Source: Lachnospiraceae bacterium M18-1 (GTDB lineage: Bacteria > Bacillota > Clostridia > Lachnospirales > Lachnospiraceae). Taken from it: a stretch of 64,000 bases of DNA. The notes below the pieces were generated by a model that was given only the letters and a program-made list of their open reading frames with translations, was not told where the DNA came from and did not search any database. The stretch is taken from assembly GCA_000403295.2 (NCBI GenBank), contig KE159611.1:681645-745644 (forward strand). Reading direction: 5' to 3'. A program made the translations under genes and the position numbers. The number at the start of each line of letters is the position of its first letter. Positions within the stretch are counted from its first letter, which is position 1. This document shows, piece by piece, positions 10,253 to 18,993 of this stretch.

Positions 10253-10283
10253 TGCGCCTGAAATTCCTCCGGATAATCTTTGA

Positions 10284-11852
10284 TCAGAGGTTTTTCTCCA
10301 TGCAACCGGATTCCGAAGGCTGCTGCTCAGCATTTGTCATAAGATCCGCATTTTCTCTCATTTGATGTATTTTTGCTTCAACCTCTCTCATTTTTTCCGG
10401 TGTCAGGTCATAAAATTTCATGGCAATCAGGTTGAATACCGCACCAATAATTTCCAAGCCAAAATAGAAAAGCAGGCCAAAGATAAGCAGCTCTGTACTA
10501 TATGGCGTATCAAGATCCGGCAGTTTATCTGTAAACCCGATTAAAGTAAATCCAACGCCTACCAGCATAGGACCAAAGGAAGAAATCAATTTATCCATAA
10601 AACTGAACAGCGTTCCAACCATGCCCGGAATAAACTTTCCACTGCGGCTAGCTTCATAATCATTCACGTCTGCGATCATAGGCGGAATGATAGAACTTGT
10701 GATCATCTGGAACCCTCCGCCGACAACTGTAACTAAAAACAGTGCAATAGTAAAGGCGGAGAAACCACTGAATGCTTCCCCATAGCCATTAGCATATCCG
10801 GGCAGGCACAGTGTTTTCGGATTCAGCAAAAAAAAGATCAGGACACCAACCGTGTCAAAAATCAGAACGCCCCAGCTTCCGACCTGCATTGCTTTTTTCA
10901 TACCGAGTTTCCGACCAATGGTGCCAATCCCCAGAGTCATCATCACCAGACCACAGATTGTTGTATATAGCCCAAACCCACCATTTAATTCATAATTGCC
11001 AATAACAATACCAAAAATAACCAATGTAACTGCACTCGTCTTGCAAGTCGTAGCAAACATATCGGTAGATCTGGCTACAATCATCATCTGCAGCGGACGG
11101 TTTTTCTTTAGGACTTCCAAATAATCGCCAAAACTTACTTTTGGTGCTTTCGTCTCAGATGTCACACTGAAATGCGGGATATCTTTTGGCGCAATCGAAA
11201 TATAAGCTATCACAATGCCGATTGTTGCAGCTACTGCTGTAAGCAGCCAGTAATCATGAAAAAGATCCGCACTTGCCATAGCTCCATATTTCACCGCTAA
11301 ATAAGAAACATACATCTGCGTCAAAGCCCTTGCAATACGGACCAGAATTGTACCGACGATACTTAATACCGGACGTTGGGATGGATCATTTGTCAGGCAG
11401 ACATTGCCCACATGGTTGCTGATATTCAAAAATGTATAACCGATATAATATAACAATGTAAAAAAGATGAAAAATACCTGTCTAGCTATACCTTCCGGAA
11501 GCCGATGTGTCACATTAAACATCAAAAAGCTATTAATGAAAAGGAGTACACCGCCTGCTGCCAGACACAATCTTGTTTTTCCGATTTTTACGCAAAATTT
11601 ATCAACCAAAAATCCAACGATCGGATCTGTTATTCCGTCCCACAAACGCATAATGGTTGAAAAACTGGAAGCCAGAAATACCGCCATACCAACATAACCG
11701 TTCAAATAAAATGACATAATCATTGTCAGACCCATATAAAGGTTGACAGCCATATTCGCACCACTGAATCCGACAATCCGCCAGACTGGGACAAAATGAA
11801 TCCCATTCCCTTTCTCAAATTTAGCATAAGATACTGCGTTGTTCTTTTCCAT
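10284..11852 (-). CDS. GPH/MFS sugar transporter, second copy
   Basis: This 522-residue polytopic protein carries the RLWDGITDPIVGFLVDKF loop of the GPH symporter family and about 12 membrane segments. The hydrophilic C-terminus has TPEKMREVEAKIHQMRE. It is divergent from the 8777-10162 transporter. The start at 11852 follows AGGAGG. It is divergently transcribed from the AraC regulator at 11980, and two 12-bp direct repeats lie between them, so it is the likely target of that regulator. Readthrough across the 121-bp gap into the next cluster is possible. Confidence 0.88.
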   Translation of the reverse strand: MEKNNAVSYAKFEKGNGIHFVPVWRIVGFSGANMAVNLYMGLTMIMSFYLNGYVGMAVFLASSFSTIMRLWDGITDPIVGFLVDKFCVKIGKTRLCLAAGGVLLFINSFLMFNVTHRLPEGIARQVFFIFFTLLYYIGYTFLNISNHVGNVCLTNDPSQRPVLSIVGTILVRIARALTQMYVSYLAVKYGAMASADLFHDYWLLTAVAATIGIVIAYISIAPKDIPHFSVTSETKAPKVSFGDYLEVLKKNRPLQMMIVARSTDMFATTCKTSAVTLVIFGIVIGNYELNGGFGLYTTICGLVMMTLGIGTIGRKLGMKKAMQVGSWGVLIFDTVGVLIFFLLNPKTLCLPGYANGYGEAFSGFSAFTIALFLVTVVGGGFQMITSSIIPPMIADVNDYEASRSGKFIPGMVGTLFSFMDKLISSFGPMLVGVGFTLIGFTDKLPDLDTPYSTELLIFGLLFYFGLEIIGAVFNLIAMKFYDLTPEKMREVEAKIHQMRENADLMTNAEQQPSESGCMEKNL

Positions 11853-11928
11853 TTTTTCCTCCTATAATTTTGTAAGTGAATGTTTTTATGAGTAAACTAT
11901 AGCAAAACAACGCTTTGTGTGATAGAAT

Positions 11929-11960
11929 AATATAACACAATACAGAAGAATATAACACAA
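11929..11960. promoter_or_regulatory. Direct-repeat operator for the AraC regulator
   Basis: AATATAACACAA occurs at 11929-11940 and again at 11949-11960, a 20-bp period typical of AraC-family half-sites. The repeats sit in the divergent region between a GPH transporter and an AraC gene. A TATAGT -10 for the leftward gene lies about 30 bp away, consistent with activation. Assignment is inferred. Confidence 0.5.
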
Positions 11961-11979
11961 CAATAAAAAGGAGTTTACT

Positions 11980-13191
11980 ATGGATTTTGTACTTCCCCCA
12001 TTACAGCATTTTTTTCTCTTAAGCAGCCTGCTCCATGAACTATACCATTTAGAATTTACAGTCCTTCAAACAGAAGAAGATATTTCTGCTTTCTGCAGTC
12101 AGCATTGTTTTCATCCCCTGCAAAAAGAATTTACACCAGCAGGACTTGATGAAATAATTCTGCAGGCTGCTCCGGATACAATCGTACATACCATTGACTA
12201 TTTCCGCATTCATTTGATGCTTTTTACACTGGAACAAACATGTATCGCTATGGGTCCTTTCTGCCCGCTGCTTTTTTCACAAAAAGATGCATGTACCCTT
12301 CTTTCTGACAGCCGACTGCATGCAATAGGCACTATGGAGTTTTTATCTTATGCCAGTGCCTGCCCTTTCCTTTCTGAAAAACATGCAAGGAATATTGTCC
12401 GTTCCCTACTGCATTGTATTTATCCATATGAAGATGACCGCACCATTATTGACCTGACTGTTAATTCCATTCAGCCTGAAAAAATAGAAGAATCCGAATC
12501 AACAAGAGCCAATTATGCACTGTTACTGGAAAAACGCTATTCCTATGAACAAAATTTCCGAAAGAATATCATGGAAGGCAATCAACGGGCAGCGCTTTTA
12601 AACCTCGCCAATATGGAACAGGATGTCTCCTACTTAAAACGTATTGGAAGTACGCTTGAAAATGAAAAAATCGGTGCGGCAATTTCCAGGACAACTGCCC
12701 GCCTGGCCGCTATGGATGGCGGTCTTCCAGGAATAACAGCAGATCAGATTTCCAACCAGAATACAAAAGATACTCTTGCGGCCAGAACCGTAGATGATAT
12801 TCTGCGGGCAAAAGAGAAGATGATATGTTCCTACTGCGCCGCTGTCCGTGCCACAAAAGAAAGTCAGTACAGTGTACTTGTGCAAAGTGTTTTGTATGAA
12901 ATAGAACATAAATTTCATCAAGATATTTCTCTGTCAGACCTTGCTAATGAACTTGCCGTATCCAAAAATTATCTGATAAAACGTTTTAAAACAGAGGTTG
13001 GTATGACACCTATTCAATATCTGACAGATTTTCGTCTAAAACGAGCAGCTATGCTATTGGCGGAACACACGCTATCCATCCAGAATATTGCGAATGTTGT
13101 GGGGATCCCAGATTCGAATTATTTTACAAAGCTATTTAAAAAAAGTTTTCATATGACTCCACAACAATATCGAAAAACCAAGATTATATAA
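11980..13191 (+). CDS. AraC-family transcriptional regulator
   Basis: This is a 403-residue regulator with a poorly conserved N-terminal sensing region of about 290 residues and a C-terminal AraC/XylS double helix-turn-helix (about 305-400). The latter includes LSDLANELAVSKNYLIKRFK and NYFTKLFKKSFHMTPQQYR. The start follows AAGGAG. It is divergent from the GPH transporter, and the repeats between them are the obvious binding site. It probably senses the imported sugar and activates the transporter and possibly the glycosidase cluster. Downstream, 13192-13300 is noncoding and leads into the IS. Confidence 0.9.
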   Translation: MDFVLPPLQHFFLLSSLLHELYHLEFTVLQTEEDISAFCSQHCFHPLQKEFTPAGLDEIILQAAPDTIVHTIDYFRIHLMLFTLEQTCIAMGPFCPLLFSQKDACTLLSDSRLHAIGTMEFLSYASACPFLSEKHARNIVRSLLHCIYPYEDDRTIIDLTVNSIQPEKIEESESTRANYALLLEKRYSYEQNFRKNIMEGNQRAALLNLANMEQDVSYLKRIGSTLENEKIGAAISRTTARLAAMDGGLPGITADQISNQNTKDTLAARTVDDILRAKEKMICSYCAAVRATKESQYSVLVQSVLYEIEHKFHQDISLSDLANELAVSKNYLIKRFKTEVGMTPIQYLTDFRLKRAAMLLAEHTLSIQNIANVVGIPDSNYFTKLFKKSFHMTPQQYRKTKII

Positions 13192-13285
13192 CCCCATGTT
13201 GGTGAAAAGCGGCATGTTTTCATCGCTTCTCAATTCCGCATTTCCCCCACAATTTTATACCACTGTCGCATCCGTTCTTGCTGTT

Positions 13286-13300
13286 GTTACAGTTCACGGC
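13286..13300. repeat. Left half of palindrome split by IS4 copy 2
   Basis: GTTACAGTTCACGGC abuts the left IS end; ACTGTGAATAGTAAC (15091-15105) abuts the right end. Joined, they form a palindrome very like the uninterrupted one at 41119-41147. The IS is therefore placed at its centre. Confidence 0.6.
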
Positions 13301-13320
13301 CAATGTCATTTACTTAAGGA

Positions 13321-13355
13321 AGATTTCTGTACTATACGCAGAAATCTTCTTTTTT
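13321..13355 (+). terminator. Hairpin with T-run inside IS left end
   Basis: AGATTTCTG and CAGAAATCT pair across a short loop and are followed by a run of T. It lies just inside the left IS end, where many insertion sequences stop transcription entering from the host. Confidence 0.6.
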
Positions 13356-13507
13356 ACCCCTAACTCAAATCTTTATAATCTTTTTCTTTTTTTAAAAAAA
13401 CTATTGACAAACCTTTCAAAATGTGCGGCTTTTTTCTGATAAAATCAGAAAAAAGCCTATTAATCAGGAAGAATTGTTCACTTTTCAACTGATTAAGGAG
13501 GTACATT

Positions 13508-14824
13508 ATGAAATATTCATCTTCTGTAAAAGCAATCTTATTCGCTTCCATCCATGAACTCGCTGACAACCCTCATCTTTATGCCAAACATCCGGGCAGG
13601 GATTTCACTCGGAATAGAAAATTGGGCTTTCAGGATTTCCTCATTCTCTTTCTCACCATGGAGGCTGAGTGCATTAAAGAAGAACTTTACCATTACTTTG
13701 ATCGTGACATTTCTACTCCCTCTAACGCTGCTTTTTGCAAACAGAGGAGCAAGCTCCGACAGGATGCCCTCAGGAATCTCCTCTTTGCTTTTAACAGAAA
13801 GCTCAAAAAGAACCTTTACAACGGAAAATACCAGTTCATTGCCTGTGATGGCTCCGGGTGTGATATTTTTAGAAACCCGAACGATCCGGATACTTTTTTT
13901 GGACCTAACGGGAAATCCACTAGGGGATTCAACCAGATCCATATCAATGCTTTTTATTCGATTCTTGATCGAAGATTTACTGACCTTGTCATACAGCCTG
14001 GACGAAAACGTAATGAATTTGCCGCTTTCTGCCATATGGTCGATTCCGCAGGCTCGGCCGGCCCTAAAACAGTTTATTTTGCCGACATGGGCTATGCCTC
14101 CTATAATAGCTATGCCCATGTGATCGAAAACGGACAATACTTTCTCATCCGATGTGACCCCAAAAAAACGAAGGGAATCCTTGGCTATCCACTTGACGAT
14201 GTCAGGGAACTGGATTGCCGCGTTGATCGTATTCTCAGCAGATCGCAGGCAAAACGCAAACGGCTCCAGCCTGACAGAGCCGATGATTACAGACATGTCT
14301 GTAAAAATGTCGCTATGGATTTCCTTACGGACAAGCAAACCGAATACGAGATCTCACTCCGGGTCGTTCGGTTTGAAATCTCAGAAGGATGTTTTGAAAA
14401 TATCATTACAAACCTTCCGGATCTTGAGTTTGATATCGAAGATTTTAAAGATCTCTACCACCTTCGATGGAATGAGGAAAATTCCTTTCGGGATTTAAAA
14501 TATCCTCTCTGTCTCAAAGCGTTCCATTCGAAAAAATATGACTATATCGTTCAGGAAGTCTGGGCAAGGGCAATCCTCCATAACTTTTCTTCTGAGATCA
14601 TCCAGAACGTAGAGATTGAGAACCGGAATACCAAATATAGATATCAGGCGAATTTTTCAGAAGGGTTTAAAATCTGCAGAAATTTTTTGCGGATCCATAA
14701 CAGGAAAAAGATCATGGATGTGGAAGGTCTGATCGCCCAAAATATTGAGCCGATCAGACCGGGCAGAACCTTCACACGCCAGCAAAGATTTAAACTGCCA
14801 ATCAGCTTTTGCTATCGTAATTAA
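13508..14824 (+). CDS. IS4-family DDE transposase
   Basis: This 438-residue transposase has catalytic Asp114 (ACDGSG) and Asp193 (FADMG) and the diagnostic IS4 signature Y-(2)-R-(3)-E-(6)-K at Tyr317, Arg320, Glu324 and Lys331. The residue count matches that motif exactly, so the enzyme should be active. The start follows AAGGAGG. It carries out excision and insertion of the IS and could mobilise the interval between the two IS copies. Confidence 0.95.
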   Translation: MKYSSSVKAILFASIHELADNPHLYAKHPGRDFTRNRKLGFQDFLILFLTMEAECIKEELYHYFDRDISTPSNAAFCKQRSKLRQDALRNLLFAFNRKLKKNLYNGKYQFIACDGSGCDIFRNPNDPDTFFGPNGKSTRGFNQIHINAFYSILDRRFTDLVIQPGRKRNEFAAFCHMVDSAGSAGPKTVYFADMGYASYNSYAHVIENGQYFLIRCDPKKTKGILGYPLDDVRELDCRVDRILSRSQAKRKRLQPDRADDYRHVCKNVAMDFLTDKQTEYEISLRVVRFEISEGCFENIITNLPDLEFDIEDFKDLYHLRWNEENSFRDLKYPLCLKAFHSKKYDYIVQEVWARAILHNFSSEIIQNVEIENRNTKYRYQANFSEGFKICRNFLRIHNRKKIMDVEGLIAQNIEPIRPGRTFTRQQRFKLPISFCYRN

Positions 14825-15121
14825 ACGAAAAGGAAAGCTAACATCTTAAGTATACGACTTCTCCAGGCGGATTCAACCATTTTTTCAAAAATGGGCACAT
14901 TCGTCTTATCGTCATGCCTTCCCATCAAATTCAATCCGTAAGAATCTGTTTTTAAATCCCCTATGTTCCATTTTTCATCTTGTCTGACAGCATTTTCTCC
15001 TAATTTTTTCTCGGATTTCCCTTAAGTTAACTGTTGTTTTGGCACCTCCTATGCATTTAATAGTAATTTTCCTTTAAGTTAATGACATTGACTGTGAATA
15101 GTAACCAGGAAGGATGATACC

Positions 15122-16279
15122 ATGGCACGTAAAAAGAAATACCCCAAGCTCTCAAACGGCTGCGGCTCCATCAAAAAACTGTCCGGAAAGCGCCGGAATC
15201 CCTATGGCATCTATCCGCCTGCCACAGATCTGATCGCCCCCGGCCAGTACGCCCCTGTGAAAGCGATCTGCTACGTGGACGATTACATGAAGGGGTTCGC
15301 CGTACTGACTGCCTGGCATGCTGGAACCTATTACCCAGGATTTGAGCGTACCCTGAACGACTTCGATCAGAGCCGAACCCTGAACAGTGCCATGGACAAT
15401 ATCCTGTTGGATTACCTGCAGTCAGCAAGGGTTGAACAGAACAAGGAGAAAACCGCTACCTTTGCGGAAGTGTACGAGGGATTTTATAGAGATAAATATG
15501 AGGATTCGAAAAAGACATACTCCAAAGCGAGTATGGACTGTACCAGAGCGGCTTTTAAAAACTGCGCTGAATTACACGACAAGTCCTTTGCCGATCTACG
15601 GTACAATGACTTGCAGAACGTCATAGACAACTGCCCGAAAAAACATTCATCATTGGAACTGATACTGTCTCTCTTCCACCAGATGTACGCTTATGCGGAA
15701 AAATTTGAGCTTTGCGAAAAAGATTATTCCGTACATGTAAAGATAAAGAAAGCAGAAGATGATGAACATGGTGTTCCATTTTCTGATGACGAGCTTGCAA
15801 TACTCTGGCAGCACAAGGAGGATCCTGTCGTGGAATTTCTTTTGATCATGTGCTATTCCGGGTACAGGATAAAGGCATATGAAACCATTGAGGTAAATCT
15901 GAAAGAAAAATATTTCCGGGACGGTGTAAAGACTGATTCCGGGAAAGACCGTATTGTCCCGATACACTCCGGAATCTATGCGTTAGTGAAGCACCGTATA
16001 AAAAAGCAGGGTACAATTCTTGACATAACGCCAAACACATTTCGGAACAGGATGTATGAAACATTGGAACAGATCGGGATGCAAAGACATACTCCCCATG
16101 ATGCCAGGCACACCTTTTCCATGCTCTGTGAAAAATATCATGTAAATGAAAATGACCGGAAACGTATGCTTGGACATGCTTTCCAGGATATTACAAATAA
16201 GGTCTATGGGCACAGGACAGTTGAGGAGCTCCGAATAGAGATTGAAAAGATTAAAATTCCAGTGAAAAACAGTACATAA
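15122..16279 (+). CDS. Tyrosine recombinase / phage-type integrase
   Basis: This 385-residue integrase has a SAM-like core-binding domain (about 110-210) and a C-terminal catalytic domain with Arg249 (SGYR), His326 and Arg329 (HDAR), His352 (LGH) and nucleophile Tyr362. The set is complete, so it looks active. The N-terminal 100 residues are basic and aromatic, resembling arm-binding domains of Tn916-like integrases. The start follows AGGAAGG. The IS right end is only 31 bp upstream, so the native promoter has probably been displaced. No excisionase, relaxase or tRNA att site was found nearby, so it is orphaned or the last trace of an element. Confidence 0.9.
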   Translation: MARKKKYPKLSNGCGSIKKLSGKRRNPYGIYPPATDLIAPGQYAPVKAICYVDDYMKGFAVLTAWHAGTYYPGFERTLNDFDQSRTLNSAMDNILLDYLQSARVEQNKEKTATFAEVYEGFYRDKYEDSKKTYSKASMDCTRAAFKNCAELHDKSFADLRYNDLQNVIDNCPKKHSSLELILSLFHQMYAYAEKFELCEKDYSVHVKIKKAEDDEHGVPFSDDELAILWQHKEDPVVEFLLIMCYSGYRIKAYETIEVNLKEKYFRDGVKTDSGKDRIVPIHSGIYALVKHRIKKQGTILDITPNTFRNRMYETLEQIGMQRHTPHDARHTFSMLCEKYHVNENDRKRMLGHAFQDITNKVYGHRTVEELRIEIEKIKIPVKNST

Positions 16280-16320
16280 ATTCGTTTACGTTAGCGACAC
16301 GTTAGTGACAAAATTGTACA

Positions 16321-16345
16321 AAAACCCCTGTAAATATGGGGTTTT
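16321..16345 (+). terminator. Terminator-like hairpin after integrase
   Basis: AAAACCCC and GGGGTTTT pair across a 9-nt loop 41 bp after the integrase stop, followed by an AT-rich tract. It isolates the integrase from vanR. Confidence 0.7.
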
Positions 16346-16357
16346 GAAATTTTAATC

Positions 16358-16412
16358 TTAAGATATTCTTAATCAAAAAACAATAAAACCCCCTACTCTC
16401 GTGTGTTATAAT
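16358..16412 (+). promoter_or_regulatory. Promoter of vanR-like operon with candidate VanR box
   Basis: A TATAAT -10 lies at 16407-16412 with no good -35. Upstream, TCTTAA occurs at 16356 and 16367, an 11-bp period typical of OmpR/PhoB regulators. The block TTAAGATATTCTTA (16358-16371) recurs with two changes upstream of the vanY-like gene. Autoregulation by VanR is inferred. Confidence 0.5.
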
Positions 16413-16449
16413 GAATATAGTGAAAAGCCAAAGAAAGGAAGGTTTTCCC

Positions 16450-17148
16450 ATGTCTGACAAAATACTGATCGTTGACGATGAGGCCGAGATCGCTGATTTA
16501 ATTGAGGTGTATTTAAACAGTGAAGACTACACTGTTTTTAAATTTTACTCTGCAAAGGAAGCCCTCGAATGTATCAGCACCACTGAGCTTGATCTTGCGA
16601 TCCTGGATATCATGCTTCCGGAGATCGACGGATTTACATTGTGTCAAAAGATCCGGTCAAAGCATACGTATCCGATCATCATGCTGACCGCCAAGGATGA
16701 AGAGATCGATAAGGTCAAGGGGCTTACGCTCGGGGCAGACGATTATATTACAAAACCTTTCCGGCCCCTGGAATTGATCGCAAGAGTCAAGTCCCAGCTG
16801 CGCCGGTACAAAAAGTACAACCCGGCCCGTTCGCAGGATGAACAGGATCTGCTTACCCATTCCGGCCTGGTGATGAATCTTGGCACCTACGAATGCTTTC
16901 TAAATGAAAAGCCGCTCACACTGACCCCCACAGAATTTTCCATTCTACGCATACTCCTGGAAAACAAAGGGCGTGTGATCAGCGCGGAAGAGCTGTTCCA
17001 TCAGATCTGGCAGGACGAGTATTACAGCAAATCCAACAACACGATCACGGTTCATATCCGTCATCTTCGCGAAAAAATGAACGACACTTTGAGCAAACCA
17101 AAATATATCAAAACGATATGGGGAGTGGGGTATAAAATTGAAGGGTAA
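16450..17148 (+). CDS. vanR: VanR-like response regulator (OmpR family)
   Basis: This 232-residue protein has an N-terminal receiver domain with phospho-acceptor Asp53 (LAILDIMLP) and a C-terminal winged helix. Several stretches, such as MSDKILIVDDE and DDYITKPFRPLELIARVK, closely resemble VanR of glycopeptide-resistance operons. The start at 16450 follows GGAAGG and replaces an upstream in-frame ATG. The stop overlaps the vanS-like start by 11 bp. No vanHAX ligase genes are in the window, so it more likely controls vanY/vanZ-type cell wall functions. Confidence 0.88.
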   Translation: MSDKILIVDDEAEIADLIEVYLNSEDYTVFKFYSAKEALECISTTELDLAILDIMLPEIDGFTLCQKIRSKHTYPIIMLTAKDEEIDKVKGLTLGADDYITKPFRPLELIARVKSQLRRYKKYNPARSQDEQDLLTHSGLVMNLGTYECFLNEKPLTLTPTEFSILRILLENKGRVISAEELFHQIWQDEYYSKSNNTITVHIRHLREKMNDTLSKPKYIKTIWGVGYKIEG

Positions 17149-18274
17149 CAGCAAAGGCGAATATTCCGAATTTCAGTCGAAGCTCATGGAACGATTCTGC
17201 GGAAATGCCATTCTTTCCGTTGCGGCCGTGATCCTGCTGTATCTGTTCCTCTGGAAGCAGCGGGGCGGAGACCTGGTCATCACTCTTTTGGTGACATTTA
17301 CAAGACTCGAATATGAGCAGGCTTTTTATGTCTATCACAATTATTTCAGAGGCTACAAGGAAATCTTTTTCGCGGCGGCGATCCTGTTCATCTTTATCTT
17401 GCTGCTCTGGCGCTTATTCCGGTGGATCACCCGGTATTTTAAAGAAGTCAACCAGGGGATTGACGCCCTGCTGGCAGAAGATACGGCTCAGATCCATTTA
17501 TCGGCGGAAATGCTTCCTTTTGAACGCAAGCTGAACGCAGTCAAGCAGGCGCTGGTACGGCAGAAACAGGAAACTGCGCTTGCAGAACAGCGGAAAGACG
17601 AACTGGTGATGTATCTTGCCCATGACATCCGCACTCCCCTGACCTCCGTGATCGGATATCTGAGCCTTCTGGACGAAGATCCGGATATGCCCGCCGACAA
17701 ACGTGCGAAGAATGTACAGATCACACTCGACAAGGCTTATCGGCTGGAAGAAATGATCAATGAATTTTTTGAGATCACCCGCTATAATTCCAGGCAGATC
17801 CGGCTGGCAAAAGAAACCATTGACCTATACTATCTGCTGATCCAGCTGTCCGACGAGCTTTCACCAGTCTTTGCGTCCCACGGCAATTTCGTCGTGTTAG
17901 ATATGGATGAAGATCTGACCGTCTCTGCAGATCCGGACAAGCTGGTAAGGGTATTCAGTAATATTTTAAGAAATGCGGCGGCATACAGCGATCCGGAAAC
18001 CGAGATCACGATCTCAGCCGAAGAAACGGCTGAACAGATCAGCATCTCTTTCCAAAACCGGGGGGAGGACATCCCCAAAGATAAGCTGTCCTCTCTCTTT
18101 GATAAATTTTACCGGCTGGACAAGGCCCGTATCTCTGATACCGGCGGGACCGGCCTGGGGCTGGCCATCGCAAAGGAGATCATCCTTCTGCACGGAGGCA
18201 GCATACATGCGGAAAGCGGCGATCATACAGTCACGGTCACCGTCTGCCTGCCTAGTACAGCATTGCGTAATTAG
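17138..18274 (+). CDS. vanS: VanS-like sensor histidine kinase
   Basis: This 378-residue membrane kinase begins with TTG at 17138, preceded by a G-rich GGAGTGGGG. Two membrane helices (about 22-40 and 76-97) flank a short external loop. A HAMP-like linker, the DHp box LAHDIRTPL with His162, and an ATPase domain with NILRNAAAYSD and GGTGLGLAIAKEI follow. Sequence and context match VanS. It should phosphorylate VanR in response to a cell-envelope signal. The stop lies within the loop of a perfect 10-bp inverted repeat. Confidence 0.88.
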   Translation: MKGNSKGEYSEFQSKLMERFCGNAILSVAAVILLYLFLWKQRGGDLVITLLVTFTRLEYEQAFYVYHNYFRGYKEIFFAAAILFIFILLLWRLFRWITRYFKEVNQGIDALLAEDTAQIHLSAEMLPFERKLNAVKQALVRQKQETALAEQRKDELVMYLAHDIRTPLTSVIGYLSLLDEDPDMPADKRAKNVQITLDKAYRLEEMINEFFEITRYNSRQIRLAKETIDLYYLLIQLSDELSPVFASHGNFVVLDMDEDLTVSADPDKLVRVFSNILRNAAAYSDPETEITISAEETAEQISISFQNRGEDIPKDKLSSLFDKFYRLDKARISDTGGTGLGLAIAKEIILLHGGSIHAESGDHTVTVTVCLPSTALRN

Positions 18275-18285
18275 CGCTGTACTAG
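18252..18285. terminator. Inverted repeat spanning the vanS stop
   Basis: CTAGTACAGC at 18252-18261 pairs perfectly with GCTGTACTAG at 18276-18285, with the vanS stop codon in the loop. There is no T-run directly after it. It could be a factor-dependent stop, an RNA-stability element or the end of an inserted sequence. Confidence 0.4.
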
Positions 18286-18387
18286 TGTACTGAATTAGAA
18301 GTTTTCATGTTATTTTATAACAGATTTTATGATGTGTATAAAAAATTATAAAAAGCTATCTTGAATGGATGAAAAGAGGTGGAAAAA

Positions 18388-18993
18388 ATGCTTTTGATGT
18401 TAATTATTCCAATTATTTTAACCATAGCTCCAGTAATGGTATATCAAACAGTCATGTTATTAGGTAAGAAAAAGTCCACATCTACACATTATGTATGGAC
18501 GTATATTATGATGATTTATATATGGCTTGTTATTTCTGTTACCGGAATAGGCTCTATATGGGATATGATTTCAAAAGGTGGGCTGATAGCTGCTTTTCAA
18601 CAGGCTGATATTAGTTTGATACCTTTTCAATCAGAGGGTATGTTCACATATTGTATGAACGTAATCATGCTTATGCCTTTAGGATTTTTACTTCCCTATA
18701 TTTGGGAGAACTTTAGAAATCCTTTGAAAGTGACTTTAACTGGTTTCTTATTTTCTGTCTTTATTGAATTTGCACAGTTACCAACTAACAGATTAGTGGA
18801 TATTGATGATTTAATGATGAATACATTAGGTGCAATTTTAGGCTATGCAGTTTGGAGAATGATCGGAAAATATTTTTTCAATAAGAAAGAGAAACAACGT
18901 ACTATTTCATTAGGGAAATGTGAGCCTGCTATTTATCTGTCTTTAGCCTGTATCTGCAATTTCTTGTTATATAATTGGACATGGTTTTTATGA
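18388..18993 (+). CDS. vanZ: VanZ-family membrane protein
   Basis: This 201-residue protein has four to five membrane helices and the VanZ-like core with FQSEGMFTYCMNVIMLMPLGF, FIEFAQLPTNRLVDIDD and MMNTLGAILGY. VanZ proteins lower susceptibility to teicoplanin and related lipoglycopeptides by an unclear mechanism. ATG 18388 is preferred over GTG 18379 because GAGGTGG lies at good distance. Its DNA is visibly more AT-rich than vanRS, suggesting separate acquisition. It lies 113 bp after vanS in the same direction. Confidence 0.85.
   Translation: MLLMLIIPIILTIAPVMVYQTVMLLGKKKSTSTHYVWTYIMMIYIWLVISVTGIGSIWDMISKGGLIAAFQQADISLIPFQSEGMFTYCMNVIMLMPLGFLLPYIWENFRNPLKVTLTGFLFSVFIEFAQLPTNRLVDIDDLMMNTLGAILGYAVWRMIGKYFFNKKEKQRTISLGKCEPAIYLSLACICNFLLYNWTWFL

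Larger units (their letters stand above)
13301..15090 (+). mobile_element. Complete IS4-family insertion sequence, copy 2
   Basis: The element is 1790 bp. Its left end CAATGTCATTTACTTAAGGA and right end (reversed) CAATGTCATTAACTTAAAGG form imperfect terminal inverted repeats. It encodes one transposase. No direct target duplication is visible at the ends; instead the flanks are the two halves of a palindrome. A hairpin with a T-run near 13321-13355 lies inside the left end and would block outside transcription. Bases 14825-15090 are noncoding. Confidence 0.92.

Noticed and set aside
13404..13443. Promoter of the IS transposase from TTGACA at 13404
   Set aside because: The nearest -10-like sequence is about 28 bp away, too far for a standard promoter.
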